Source: Chlorogloeopsis sp. ULAP01 (lineage in GTDB: Bacteria; Cyanobacteriota; Cyanobacteriia; Cyanobacteriales; Nostocaceae). From it: 64,000 nucleotides of DNA. Below, piece after piece: positions 1-7,710 of the stretch (its first letter is position 1; each line of letters begins with the position of its first letter). The position numbers and the translations under genes are program-made. The notes under the pieces are model-generated. The model ran no database searches, was not told where the DNA came from, and saw nothing but the letters and a program-made list of their open reading frames with translations. The stretch covers positions 186,001 to 250,000 of the forward strand of contig NZ_JAUDRH010000010.1 of assembly GCF_030381805.1 (NCBI RefSeq), given 5' to 3'.

Positions 1-1008
1 AATCATATAGAAACTGCTAGGGGTTACGGTAAAAGTGAGGAGTATTTAGGAGCGGCGATCGCTTTGGGATTGCCAATAACTCGTTCGCAGCTTCACATTA
101 CAACTAAAATCCCACCCACAGCAGATGCTGACACAATGCGTCGGTGCATCAATGAATCCCTAGAGAGATTACACCTCGATTATCTCGATTGCTTAGGGAT
201 TCATGGCTTAAACACTTGGGAGCATCTCGATTGGGTAAAAGCTAAAGGCGGCTGTATGCAAGCAGTCAAAGAAGCAGTTGCTGAAGGCCGTGTACGACAC
301 GTTGGCTTTTCCACCCACGGTTCCCTAGACTTGATTTTAGCAGCCATAGATACAGATTTATTTGAATTTGTCAATCTGCATTATTACTATTTTTTTCAGC
401 GCAATTTACCAGCAATTCAACTAGCCGCCGCAAAGGATATGGGTGTGTTCATTATCTCTCCTGGTGATAAAGGCGGGCGCTTATACACACCCTCCCAAAC
501 TCTAGTTGATTTGTGTTATCCTTTCTCACCCCTAGAATTAAACTACCGCTTTTTACTGAACGACCTCCATATTACTACCCTAAGTGTGGGGCCAGCAACT
601 CCAGAAGAATTGACTGAACCTTTAACAGTTAGCGATCGCGATGGAGAGTTAACCTCTGAGGAAATTACTGTCTTAGAAAGACTAGAAAATCACAAAAACG
701 AGATTTTAGGTACTGATAAATGCAGTCAGTGTTATAAATGCTTGCCCTGCCCGGAAAATATTAATATTCCAGAAGTACTGCGACTGCGAAATTTGGCAAT
801 CGCCTATGATATGACTGACTACGGACAATACCGTTATGGAATGTTTGAAAATGCAGGTCATTGGTTTCCAGGCATGAAGGCAAATCGTTGTACAGAATGC
901 GGTGACTGCTTGCCAAAGTGTCCGGAAAATTTAGATATTCCCGCCTTGCTAGAAGATACCCATGAAAGGTTAAAAGGGCGAAGTGGTAGGCGGTTGTGGG
1001 GTATTTAA
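1..1008 (+). CDS. Aldo/keto reductase with C-terminal 4Fe-4S domain (5' end outside window)
   Basis: The frame is open from base 1, so the N-terminus lies off the left edge. The first visible residues (HIETARGYGKSEEYLG) match the aldo/keto reductase region that carries the catalytic acidic residue and Tyr; the Lys (TTKIPPT) and His (LGIHGLN) of the usual tetrad follow. The C-terminal part has two cysteine clusters, CSQCYKCLPCP and CTECGDCLPKCP, typical of the ferredoxin-like tail of this AKR subfamily, so two iron-sulfur clusters are likely. It probably reduces a carbonyl substrate in the cytoplasm; the substrate cannot be read from the sequence. It ends 222 bp before a permease gene on the same strand, and no terminator is obvious. 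Confidence 0.9.
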   Translation, partial: NHIETARGYGKSEEYLGAAIALGLPITRSQLHITTKIPPTADADTMRRCINESLERLHLDYLDCLGIHGLNTWEHLDWVKAKGGCMQAVKEAVAEGRVRHVGFSTHGSLDLILAAIDTDLFEFVNLHYYYFFQRNLPAIQLAAAKDMGVFIISPGDKGGRLYTPSQTLVDLCYPFSPLELNYRFLLNDLHITTLSVGPATPEELTEPLTVSDRDGELTSEEITVLERLENHKNEILGTDKCSQCYKCLPCPENINIPEVLRLRNLAIAYDMTDYGQYRYGMFENAGHWFPGMKANRCTECGDCLPKCPENLDIPALLEDTHERLKGRSGRRLWGI

Positions 1009-1230
1009 TAGAGATTACGAACAGGAGTGGGAGAGGGGGAGAATGAGGCAGTAGGAAAAATCCTTGTCCTCTTGTTTTGGATACATAATCCCAATTCTCC
1101 TTGACTTTTCCGTTCCCCTTCCCCCAACCCTGTTAAGAGTTCTCTTACCTAACTAGATAATTTATTTTGCACAACTACGTAATACCAAATTGGCACGCGG
1201 GAGTCTTGTTTCAAAATTCTGGACTAGCCT

Positions 1231-2919
1231 ATGAATAAAATGTTTTTAATCCAAAATCCACGCATTGGTATAACCATTGCTGGTATCCTGAAGGCGGCAA
1301 GACTACTGCAAGAAAATTGTCAAAGTAAAACAATGGAAATTGCTACAACCAAATTCCCCCGTTGGTTCGTTCGCAGAGATATTGACGGTTTCTTTGGGCT
1401 AGCGCTCGATAATTTAATCCAAATTCTGTTAATTGTCAGTTTGTGTCAAGGAGTGCTAGGCTTTCCTGTTTCGTTAGTCTATGGACGCATCTTACCAGGA
1501 ATTGCTTTAAGTTTAATTGTCGGCAACTTTTATTACGCTTGGCTAGCAAAAGAGCAAGGAAAGCGCGAGCAGCGAGAAGATATTACTGCCCTGCCTTATG
1601 GTATTAACACCGTTAGCCTTTTTGCTTATATTTTTCTAGTGATGCTGCCAGTGAGATTGGCAGCAATTTCTGGTGGGGCATCAAATGAACAAGCTGCTGA
1701 ATTAGCTTGGCAGGCAGGATTAGTGGCTTGCTTTGGCTCAGGTTTGATTGAATTGGCTGGAGCTTGGGTTGGCGATCCACTCCGTCGTCTTGCCCCCCGT
1801 GCAGCACTGCTTTCTACTTTGGGCGGTATCGCCATTACTTTTATTGCCATTGGCTTTTTATTTCGTACCTTTGCCAATCCTGTAGTAGGTTTAGTACCTC
1901 TGGGTGTAATTCTGCTAACTTATTTTGGGCAAGTGCGATTTAGCATTCCTGGTGGATTGTTGGCTGTTCTGTTGGGAATTACCTTGGCTTGGGGAACAGG
2001 TTTGTTGAGTTGGGATAACGCCAAGTTTGCCACCGCCTTACAACCGATTGGATTTTATCTACCAGGATTGTGGCTGGGGAAATTGTGGAGCAGTCGTTCA
2101 GTATTAATCGAGTATTTCAGCATTATTTTACCAATGGGGTTATTTAACCTTGTTGGCAGTCTCCAGAATTTAGAAAGTGCGGAAGCTGCGGGCGATACTT
2201 ATCCTGCTACTCCTTCTTTGGCGGCAAATGGTATTGGCACGTTGGTAGCTGCTATTTGTGGTTCTTGTTTTCCAACCACGATTTATATTGGTCATCCTGG
2301 CTGGAAAGCTTTAGGGGCAAGAGTCGGCTACTCTATTCTTAATGGCATCATTATGGGCTTGTTCTGCCTAACTGGAACTGTAGCAATATTGGCTTACTTT
2401 GTTCCGATTGAAGCAGGGATGGCAATTGTATTGTGGATCGGGATTGTAATTGTCGCTCAAAGTTTTACAGCAACTCCACCCCACCATGCACCTGCTGTCG
2501 TTGTTGGTTTATTGCCAGGAATTGCTGGTTGGGGTGCTTTAATTGCCAAAAATGCGCTTCGAGCAGCTGGTTTGGGTACACCAGAAAAACCTTTAACACC
2601 CGCTTTAATTGAGCAGTTTAAATTGAGCGATACCTATATTGATGGAGCTTTTGCTCTCGAACAGGGATTTATTTTTTCAGCCATGATTTTAGCCGGTATT
2701 ACAGTTTACATTATTGAGCGAAAATTTCGCCATGCTGCATATTGGTCTGTTTTAGCTGCTGTACTTTCCTGGGTTGGATTAATGCACAGTTATCGCTGGA
2801 CTGTTGCAGATACAGTTGTAAATTTAGGTTGGGGAACTGGAACACCTTGGGCAGTTGGCTATATTTTGCTGGCAATTCTCTTTTTCTATGTCGATTGGCA
2901 AGAAAGACGTAAAGCTTGA
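1231..2919 (+). CDS. NCS2-family (xanthine/uracil-type) permease
   Basis: A 562-residue, strongly hydrophobic protein with about 12 membrane segments. The stretch ALPYGINTVSLFAYIF resembles the NCS2/AzgA signature region, and ATPPHHAPAVVVGLLPG is another conserved-looking loop. It is expected in the inner membrane as a nucleobase or related solute:cation symporter; the substrate is unknown. The start is uncertain: the first ATG has no Shine-Dalgarno sequence, and the recognisable core begins near an internal ATG at 1333 (MEIATTKFPRWFVRRDIDGF), so the protein may be 34 residues shorter. It stands alone, with short intergenic regions on both sides. Confidence 0.8.
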   Translation: MNKMFLIQNPRIGITIAGILKAARLLQENCQSKTMEIATTKFPRWFVRRDIDGFFGLALDNLIQILLIVSLCQGVLGFPVSLVYGRILPGIALSLIVGNFYYAWLAKEQGKREQREDITALPYGINTVSLFAYIFLVMLPVRLAAISGGASNEQAAELAWQAGLVACFGSGLIELAGAWVGDPLRRLAPRAALLSTLGGIAITFIAIGFLFRTFANPVVGLVPLGVILLTYFGQVRFSIPGGLLAVLLGITLAWGTGLLSWDNAKFATALQPIGFYLPGLWLGKLWSSRSVLIEYFSIILPMGLFNLVGSLQNLESAEAAGDTYPATPSLAANGIGTLVAAICGSCFPTTIYIGHPGWKALGARVGYSILNGIIMGLFCLTGTVAILAYFVPIEAGMAIVLWIGIVIVAQSFTATPPHHAPAVVVGLLPGIAGWGALIAKNALRAAGLGTPEKPLTPALIEQFKLSDTYIDGAFALEQGFIFSAMILAGITVYIIERKFRHAAYWSVLAAVLSWVGLMHSYRWTVADTVVNLGWGTGTPWAVGYILLAILFFYVDWQERRKA

Positions 2920-3097
2920 GGCGATCGCACCAGCCACTGCTGTCTAACCCTTTTCATCTCAATAAGGCAGCACAAGTTCTTAGCGAATTAAAAACTCTGC
3001 ACACCTTTGCGCTTTCCCTGCGTTACTTTGCGTTTAAAAACGCTACAATTTTACGCAAATCTGTACTTAATCTACTCCACTCTCAAACAATCCAACT

Positions 3098-4432
3098 ATG
3101 ATGGATTGGAAAACACTTTTAACACCTAAAAGACTCGGCAAACAGCAACCAGAAAACCTTCAATTTGGCCGTACTCCCTTTCATAGAGACTACGATCGCC
3201 TGGTATTTTCTTCTCCTTTTCGCCGTCTCAAAGATAAAACCCAAGTTTTTTCTTTACCCACAAATGATTACATTCGTACTCGTCTAATTCACAGCCTTGA
3301 GGTTTCTTGTGTTGGTAGATCGCTGGGCAGGATAGTTGGAGAGCAAATTGTACGAAAATATCAGCTTAACAAATATGGATTTAGTGCTTCAGACTTTGGT
3401 GATATTGTCTCTGCGGCTTGTCTAGCTCATGATATTGGTAATCCTCCTTTTGGACATTCTGGAGAAGACGCTATTCGTACAGGATTTGAATCTTGGTACA
3501 GTACAATTTTTAATTCTAAAAAGGAAATATTAACCAAAGCTCAAAAAGCTGATTTTGATTTATTTGAAGGCAACGCCCAAGGCTTTCGGATTATTACAAA
3601 ACTAGAAATGCCGCAAAGAAAAGGAGGAATGCAACTCACTTGTCCAACATTAGCCGCTTTTACAAAGTACCCGCAAGAGTCTTTTATTCCAAAGCATATA
3701 CTTAATGGTTATGTAGGTAGAAGTGTAGAAAAATATGGTTTTTTCCAAGCAGAAAAAGAATTATTTACCGAAGTAGCAGAAACAGTAGGGCTAATTCGTC
3801 GCAATCATAATACAGCATGGTGGTCTAGACATCCACTAGCATTTCTTGTTGAAGCCGCAGATGATATATGCTACTCCATTATTGATATAGAAGATGGCTA
3901 TCGCATGGGTTACATTCCATTTGATGAAGCTAAAACTTTGTTAAATGAAATTGCCCAAATTGATGATTTAGAAAATTCTTCAGAAAGCAAAGCAGAAAAA
4001 GTAAAACGTCTACGTGCTAAAGCTATCAACAATCTGATTGAAGAAACTATCAAGACTTTTCTAGATAATGAAAACAACTTACTTAAAGGAGAATACGACC
4101 AAGGATTACTAAGTCAAAGCATTTATGCTCAACATCTGAAAAAAATTGCTGAAGTGAGCCGCATTTCTGTTTTTCAGCATCCTGATATTGTGGGTATAAA
4201 AATTGCTGGATATGAAGTTTTAGGAAAACTATTTGCCGAATTTGTCAATGCAGTTTTATATGACAGCAACAAAGGCAGATTGATTCTTTGTATGCTTCCT
4301 CAAGAGTATCACCCCAATGATAATGATGATATATATAACAAAATTCTGAGAATTACCGACTATATATCTGGCATGACTGATTCTTATGCTACCAGTGTAT
4401 TTCAGCAAATTAGTGGTATTTCTTTGAGATAG
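3098..4432 (+). CDS. dgt: Deoxyguanosinetriphosphate triphosphohydrolase (HD domain)
   Basis: A 444-residue HD-superfamily hydrolase expected to cleave dGTP (or other dNTPs) to the nucleoside and tripolyphosphate. Metal-binding residues are visible: H65 in RLIHSLEV, the H111-D112 pair in AHDIGNPPFGHSGED, and a later D in EAADDICYSI. Two adjacent ATGs (3098 and 3101) are possible starts. It lies directly upstream of a tandem repeat and a methyltransferase/endonuclease pair, and dGTPases of this family can act against phages by draining dNTPs. Whether this copy does so is inference, since housekeeping copies look the same. Confidence 0.9.
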   Translation: MMDWKTLLTPKRLGKQQPENLQFGRTPFHRDYDRLVFSSPFRRLKDKTQVFSLPTNDYIRTRLIHSLEVSCVGRSLGRIVGEQIVRKYQLNKYGFSASDFGDIVSAACLAHDIGNPPFGHSGEDAIRTGFESWYSTIFNSKKEILTKAQKADFDLFEGNAQGFRIITKLEMPQRKGGMQLTCPTLAAFTKYPQESFIPKHILNGYVGRSVEKYGFFQAEKELFTEVAETVGLIRRNHNTAWWSRHPLAFLVEAADDICYSIIDIEDGYRMGYIPFDEAKTLLNEIAQIDDLENSSESKAEKVKRLRAKAINNLIEETIKTFLDNENNLLKGEYDQGLLSQSIYAQHLKKIAEVSRISVFQHPDIVGIKIAGYEVLGKLFAEFVNAVLYDSNKGRLILCMLPQEYHPNDNDDIYNKILRITDYISGMTDSYATSVFQQISGISLR

Positions 4433-5017
4433 AAATTTATCTTTTTTACTTTAAAAAATTTCGTATCGGTTAGTCTAAAAGAATTTCGCAAATCTACAAT
4501 GGCTTTTACTATGAGCGCGATCGCACCTCATGAGTGCAAAAATTACTGATATGAGTTAGCAAATAAGTAAATTAAGAATGTAATTTGCCGTTTGTCTGCG
4601 GAAAACACTAAAATGAGTGCGCGATCTACTGAAATGAGAAAGCAATTAGACATTTTGAGTAAGCAATATGCCTTTTTGCCTGCGGAAAACACCAAAATGA
4701 GAAAGCGATCTACTGAAATGAGAAAGCAATAAGGCTTTTTGAGTAAGCAATATGCCTTTTTGCTTGCGGAAAACACCAAAATGAGAAAGCGATCAGGCAT
4801 TTTGAGAACTCATTTAAGCATTTTGAGAAAGTAATCTGGCATTTTGCTGATTAAATTCGACAAATGTAAATCTCTCTTTATACCTCTTGTGTCATTTTTG
4901 CAGCAAAAGCAATAACCATAGCTGAGAAGTGCGATCGCTTACTTCTCAATACTTTTATGGCATATTATTTTAGACTAGATATCTTGAACGGAGCTAAAAT
5001 CCTACAGGGATAAAATA
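4433..5017. other. Intergenic region between dgt and the methyltransferase
   Basis: Apart from the 84-bp tandem repeat, this 585-bp stretch holds two HIP1-like sites and an AT-rich leader before the methyltransferase. No gene or clear terminator is seen. A weak AGGG precedes the methyltransferase start codon. Confidence 0.6.
4577..4850. repeat. 84-bp tandem repeat, about three diverged units
   Basis: Units begin near 4577, 4661 and 4745, a period of 84 bp. Each carries the sub-motif TGCGGAAAACACCAAAATGA followed by short AATGAGAAAGC / CATTTTGAG blocks in alternating orientation. The last copies decay into isolated CATTTTGAG pieces up to about 4850. Because 84 is a multiple of three, the minus strand stays open as a repetitive 28-residue pattern, which I do not regard as a gene. 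The array separates the dGTPase gene from the restriction-modification pair. Confidence 0.85.
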
Positions 5018-5905
5018 ATGGGTAAAAACAAGCTCATAGCTTTTGGTTGGTATGGTGGCAAATTTAGCCACCTTGATTGGCTTTTACCCCTTCTACCAAG
5101 ATCTGTGCATTACTGCGAACCATTTGGAGGTTCTGCGGCAGTTTTACTCAATCGTTACCCTTCGCCTGTAGAAACATACAATGATATGGACGGTGAGGTT
5201 GCCAACTTCTTTCGCGTACTGCGAGAGCAAAAGGAAAATTTAATTGAGGCTATTGGACTAACTCCCTTTTCGAGAGAGGAGTTTGAAATTGCAATCTCTC
5301 AACCTACCCCAAATATATCTGAGTTGGAACGAGCCAGACGGTTTTTTATTAGAGCAAGACAGGTAAGAACTGGATTAGCACAAAAGGCGAGTGCTGGCAG
5401 ATGGGCGCATTGTAAGCTAACAAGCCGCGCTGGCATGGCTGGAGCAGTTTCAAGATGGTTAGGAAGTGTAGAGGATTTGCCGGAAATTGCTCAAAGGCTC
5501 TTACGAGTTCAGATTGAGCATGACTCAGCAATCAGAGTTATTAAACGCTACGACAGTGAAGATACATTATTTTACTGCGATCCTCCATATCCACACGATT
5601 CGAGAGGTGATACTCAAGCTTATGCTTACGAAATGACAGATGAACAGCATCGAGATCTTGCCGATGTTCTTCATAATGTTCAAGGAAAAGTTGCGATTTC
5701 AGGATATAAATGCTCTCTTATGGAAGAACTCTATAGCGATTGGAAAGCAATACAAGCACCAACTAAAGCTTGCCATTCTACAAAAGGATTACGAACAGAA
5801 GTACTGTGGTTAAACTACGACTTAGATAATATTGCAGAAAATGCAGACGATAATTTAGAACAGGTAGAAATAGAATGTCAACCCCATCAGCTATCCTTGA
5901 TTTAG
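5018..5905 (+). CDS. DNA adenine methyltransferase (D12/Dam class)
   Basis: A 295-residue N6-adenine methyltransferase that transfers a methyl group from S-adenosylmethionine to DNA. SAM-binding motif I is near the N-terminus (FGWYGGKFSHLDWLLPLLP, then CEPFGGSAAVLLNR), and the catalytic DPPY motif is at FYCDPPYPHDSR around residue 190. Length and order fit the D12 class. The gene's last 31 bases overlap the start of the next gene, which encodes a PD-(D/E)xK-type protein, so it is most likely the protective half of a type II restriction-modification system. The recognition site cannot be read from the sequence. Confidence 0.92.
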   Translation: MGKNKLIAFGWYGGKFSHLDWLLPLLPRSVHYCEPFGGSAAVLLNRYPSPVETYNDMDGEVANFFRVLREQKENLIEAIGLTPFSREEFEIAISQPTPNISELERARRFFIRARQVRTGLAQKASAGRWAHCKLTSRAGMAGAVSRWLGSVEDLPEIAQRLLRVQIEHDSAIRVIKRYDSEDTLFYCDPPYPHDSRGDTQAYAYEMTDEQHRDLADVLHNVQGKVAISGYKCSLMEELYSDWKAIQAPTKACHSTKGLRTEVLWLNYDLDNIAENADDNLEQVEIECQPHQLSLI

Positions 5906-7014
5906 CTTTTGAAAGGGTGATCGACAAATTTACACAATCATTCATAAATGATGCTGCCATTTCTAGAAACATTAAATTTGTCTGTCGTAATCCTCAAAAT
6001 CGAGCAGGGGTTCGGTTACTGTTAGCCTGTTTATTAGCAAAAACTCATAGACAAAATTTAGACATTCGCAAGCCTTATACAGAAATTGGTGATAGGGATT
6101 GTTATTCAGGTCGTACATACGATGAAGCGTATATTACAACCTTTATAAATAAACATCAACTACCATGTAACCCAACAACAGCTTTTCTTACACCTGCACT
6201 TCGTAACAGAAATATTGTTCTGACACCAGAAGTTAATTTAGTTGGGAAACCCCCTATTCTTTACAGAACTGTACTTAATCTGCTTGATGATGTCCATGCA
6301 GGGCGAATTTTAGCGGAAGATATGCTAGCTGAAACTCTTAGATATCTTCTTATTATTAGAAATGAAAATCGTCAGCGGCTTGCTAGTCTGATTGCTAATA
6401 TAAGCACACTTGAAGGAGCAATTCCTCTTTCTGCTGAAGCAATTGTAAAGTTGATTGAGCAGCACTTAAGTTGTCGCAATTCCAGTCGTTTGCCTGTGTT
6501 AATTGTTGCTGCTGTTTACCAGACAGCTTCAGCTTATTTGGGAAAACGTGCTTTAACTCTTGCAAATCATAATGTAGCAGACAAGCAAACAGGTGCTATT
6601 GGGGATGTTGAAATTACACTAATCGATGATGACAGTGTGATAACCAGCTATGAAATGAAAATGAAAAAAGTTACTGTAGATGATATCAATCGTGCTTTAC
6701 AAAAAATAAGAGATTCTGATACAAAAATTGAAAACTATATTTTTATTACTACAGATATTATTGAACCATCTGTTCAAGAATATGCCGCAGAAATTTATGA
6801 GCAGACAGGTGGAATTGAAGTTATGGTTTTAGACTGCATAGGTTTTCTACGTCATTTCCTACATTTTTTTCATCGGCTACGAATGGATTTTCTAGAGGCT
6901 TATCAAAAATTTGTATTAGATGAACCTGACAGTGCTGTTAGTCAAGCGTTGAAAGAGGCTTTTTTAGCGCTACGTCAAGCTGCTGAAAGTGGTAAGGGAG
7001 AAGCAGAGGAATAA
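5875..7014 (+). CDS. Type II restriction endonuclease, possibly SacI-like
   Basis: A 379-residue protein encoded immediately after, and overlapping by 31 bp, an adenine methyltransferase, in the usual position for the cognate nuclease. A PD-(D/E)xK-like active site is visible: GDVEIT around residues 243-248, then YEMKMK with E260 and K262. The N-terminal third (ICRNPQNRAGVRLL-like helix and RKPYTEIGD) has no motif I can name. From memory it resembles proteins annotated as SacI-family endonucleases; that link is unverified and says nothing certain about the target. Expression by translational coupling to the methylase is likely. Confidence 0.75.
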   Translation: MSTPSAILDLAFERVIDKFTQSFINDAAISRNIKFVCRNPQNRAGVRLLLACLLAKTHRQNLDIRKPYTEIGDRDCYSGRTYDEAYITTFINKHQLPCNPTTAFLTPALRNRNIVLTPEVNLVGKPPILYRTVLNLLDDVHAGRILAEDMLAETLRYLLIIRNENRQRLASLIANISTLEGAIPLSAEAIVKLIEQHLSCRNSSRLPVLIVAAVYQTASAYLGKRALTLANHNVADKQTGAIGDVEITLIDDDSVITSYEMKMKKVTVDDINRALQKIRDSDTKIENYIFITTDIIEPSVQEYAAEIYEQTGGIEVMVLDCIGFLRHFLHFFHRLRMDFLEAYQKFVLDEPDSAVSQALKEAFLALRQAAESGKGEAEE

Positions 7015-7087
7015 ACACTGAATGATTATTTCACTAATGAGTGCGATCGCCCCACTGCTGCAAACCACATATCGCCCTAACTCTACA

Positions 7088-7318
7088 TCATGCTACATTT
7101 AACGACTTCTCAGGAAAAGTTATAGGCTCCGGCAGGGGTTTCCCTTCTTCTTGATACCATTCGATCAAGGACTCAATCACCTCTTGTCCGTGTTTGGCTG
7201 CTTCCTCATACGTCTTGCCGTGAGTATGAAATTGCTGCCAAGGAAATTCTGGGAGGTGCACTAGGTAGCAGTTATCCTCATCCGACCATTGAATGACCAT
7301 ACTATAGCGGTAGTTCAT
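7088..7318 (-). CDS. hicB: HicB-type antitoxin
   Basis: A 76-residue protein with the HicB partial RNase-H-like fold: beta strands YRYSMVIQWSDEDNCYLVHLPEFP followed by the helix TYEEAAKHGQEVIESLIEWYQ. There is no C-terminal DNA-binding extension, so it is the short HicB form. It follows hicA with a 4-bp overlap (ATGA arrangement), which implies translational coupling. It should bind HicA and block its RNase activity. It sits tail-to-tail with the restriction endonuclease gene, 73 bp away. Confidence 0.88.
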   Translation of the reverse strand: MNYRYSMVIQWSDEDNCYLVHLPEFPWQQFHTHGKTYEEAAKHGQEVIESLIEWYQEEGKPLPEPITFPEKSLNVA

Positions 7319-7548
7319 TCTTCTTCCTCCCCTTCTTCTGACTTTTGCATTTCCTCTAACTTATCCAAAACTCGATTAACTTGCTTTTCTAGGTATCTCG
7401 GTGCATCATCTCCATCTTTTCCAGCAATAGTAACTGGTTCATCAGGTATTAAAGGATGAGTCCAAAAGCTATGGCTACCTTTGGCAGGACGGTAGACAAA
7501 CCCAGCCTTCAATAAAATTGCTTTTAACTGCCTAATTTTCTTGGGCAT
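7315..7548 (-). CDS. hicA: HicA-type mRNA interferase toxin
   Basis: A 77-residue double-stranded-RNA-binding-like protein of the HicA family. It contains KGSHSFWTHP with the expected catalytic His at residue 26, preceded by the lysine-rich helix typical of the fold. The C-terminus is unusually acidic (EEGEEEE). The toxin gene comes first and the antitoxin follows with a 4-bp overlap, the common hicAB order. No strong Shine-Dalgarno sequence is seen ahead of the start. Placement beside a restriction-modification pair fits a stabilising or defence role. Confidence 0.88.
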   Translation of the reverse strand: MPKKIRQLKAILLKAGFVYRPAKGSHSFWTHPLIPDEPVTIAGKDGDDAPRYLEKQVNRVLDKLEEMQKSEEGEEEE

Positions 7549-7710
7549 CTACATTACATTAATATTTACCATTTAATTTTTGACTACTAAGTATAAGTAT
7601 TATCTTCATTTATGTGTAGGTAATATTTCGCCTACAGACTCATTCCCCCCCACCATCTCCCTCGGCAACGATAAAATCACAAAGGTGTCACCTATCCTGC
7701 CTGAGTAACG

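Noticed and set aside
2916..3101. A 61-codon frame between the permease and dgt
   Set aside because: It overlaps the permease stop and consists of a common non-coding cyanobacterial sequence type (TTTGCGCTTTCCCTGCGTTA); no ribosome-binding site.
4543..4800. An 85-codon minus-strand frame with a repeating 28-residue pattern
   Set aside because: It is the translation of the 84-bp tandem repeat, with no ribosome-binding site and no conserved composition.
4577..4850. Possible CRISPR array
   Set aside because: Units are long, diverged and contiguous, without unique spacers of constant length; no cas gene is near.
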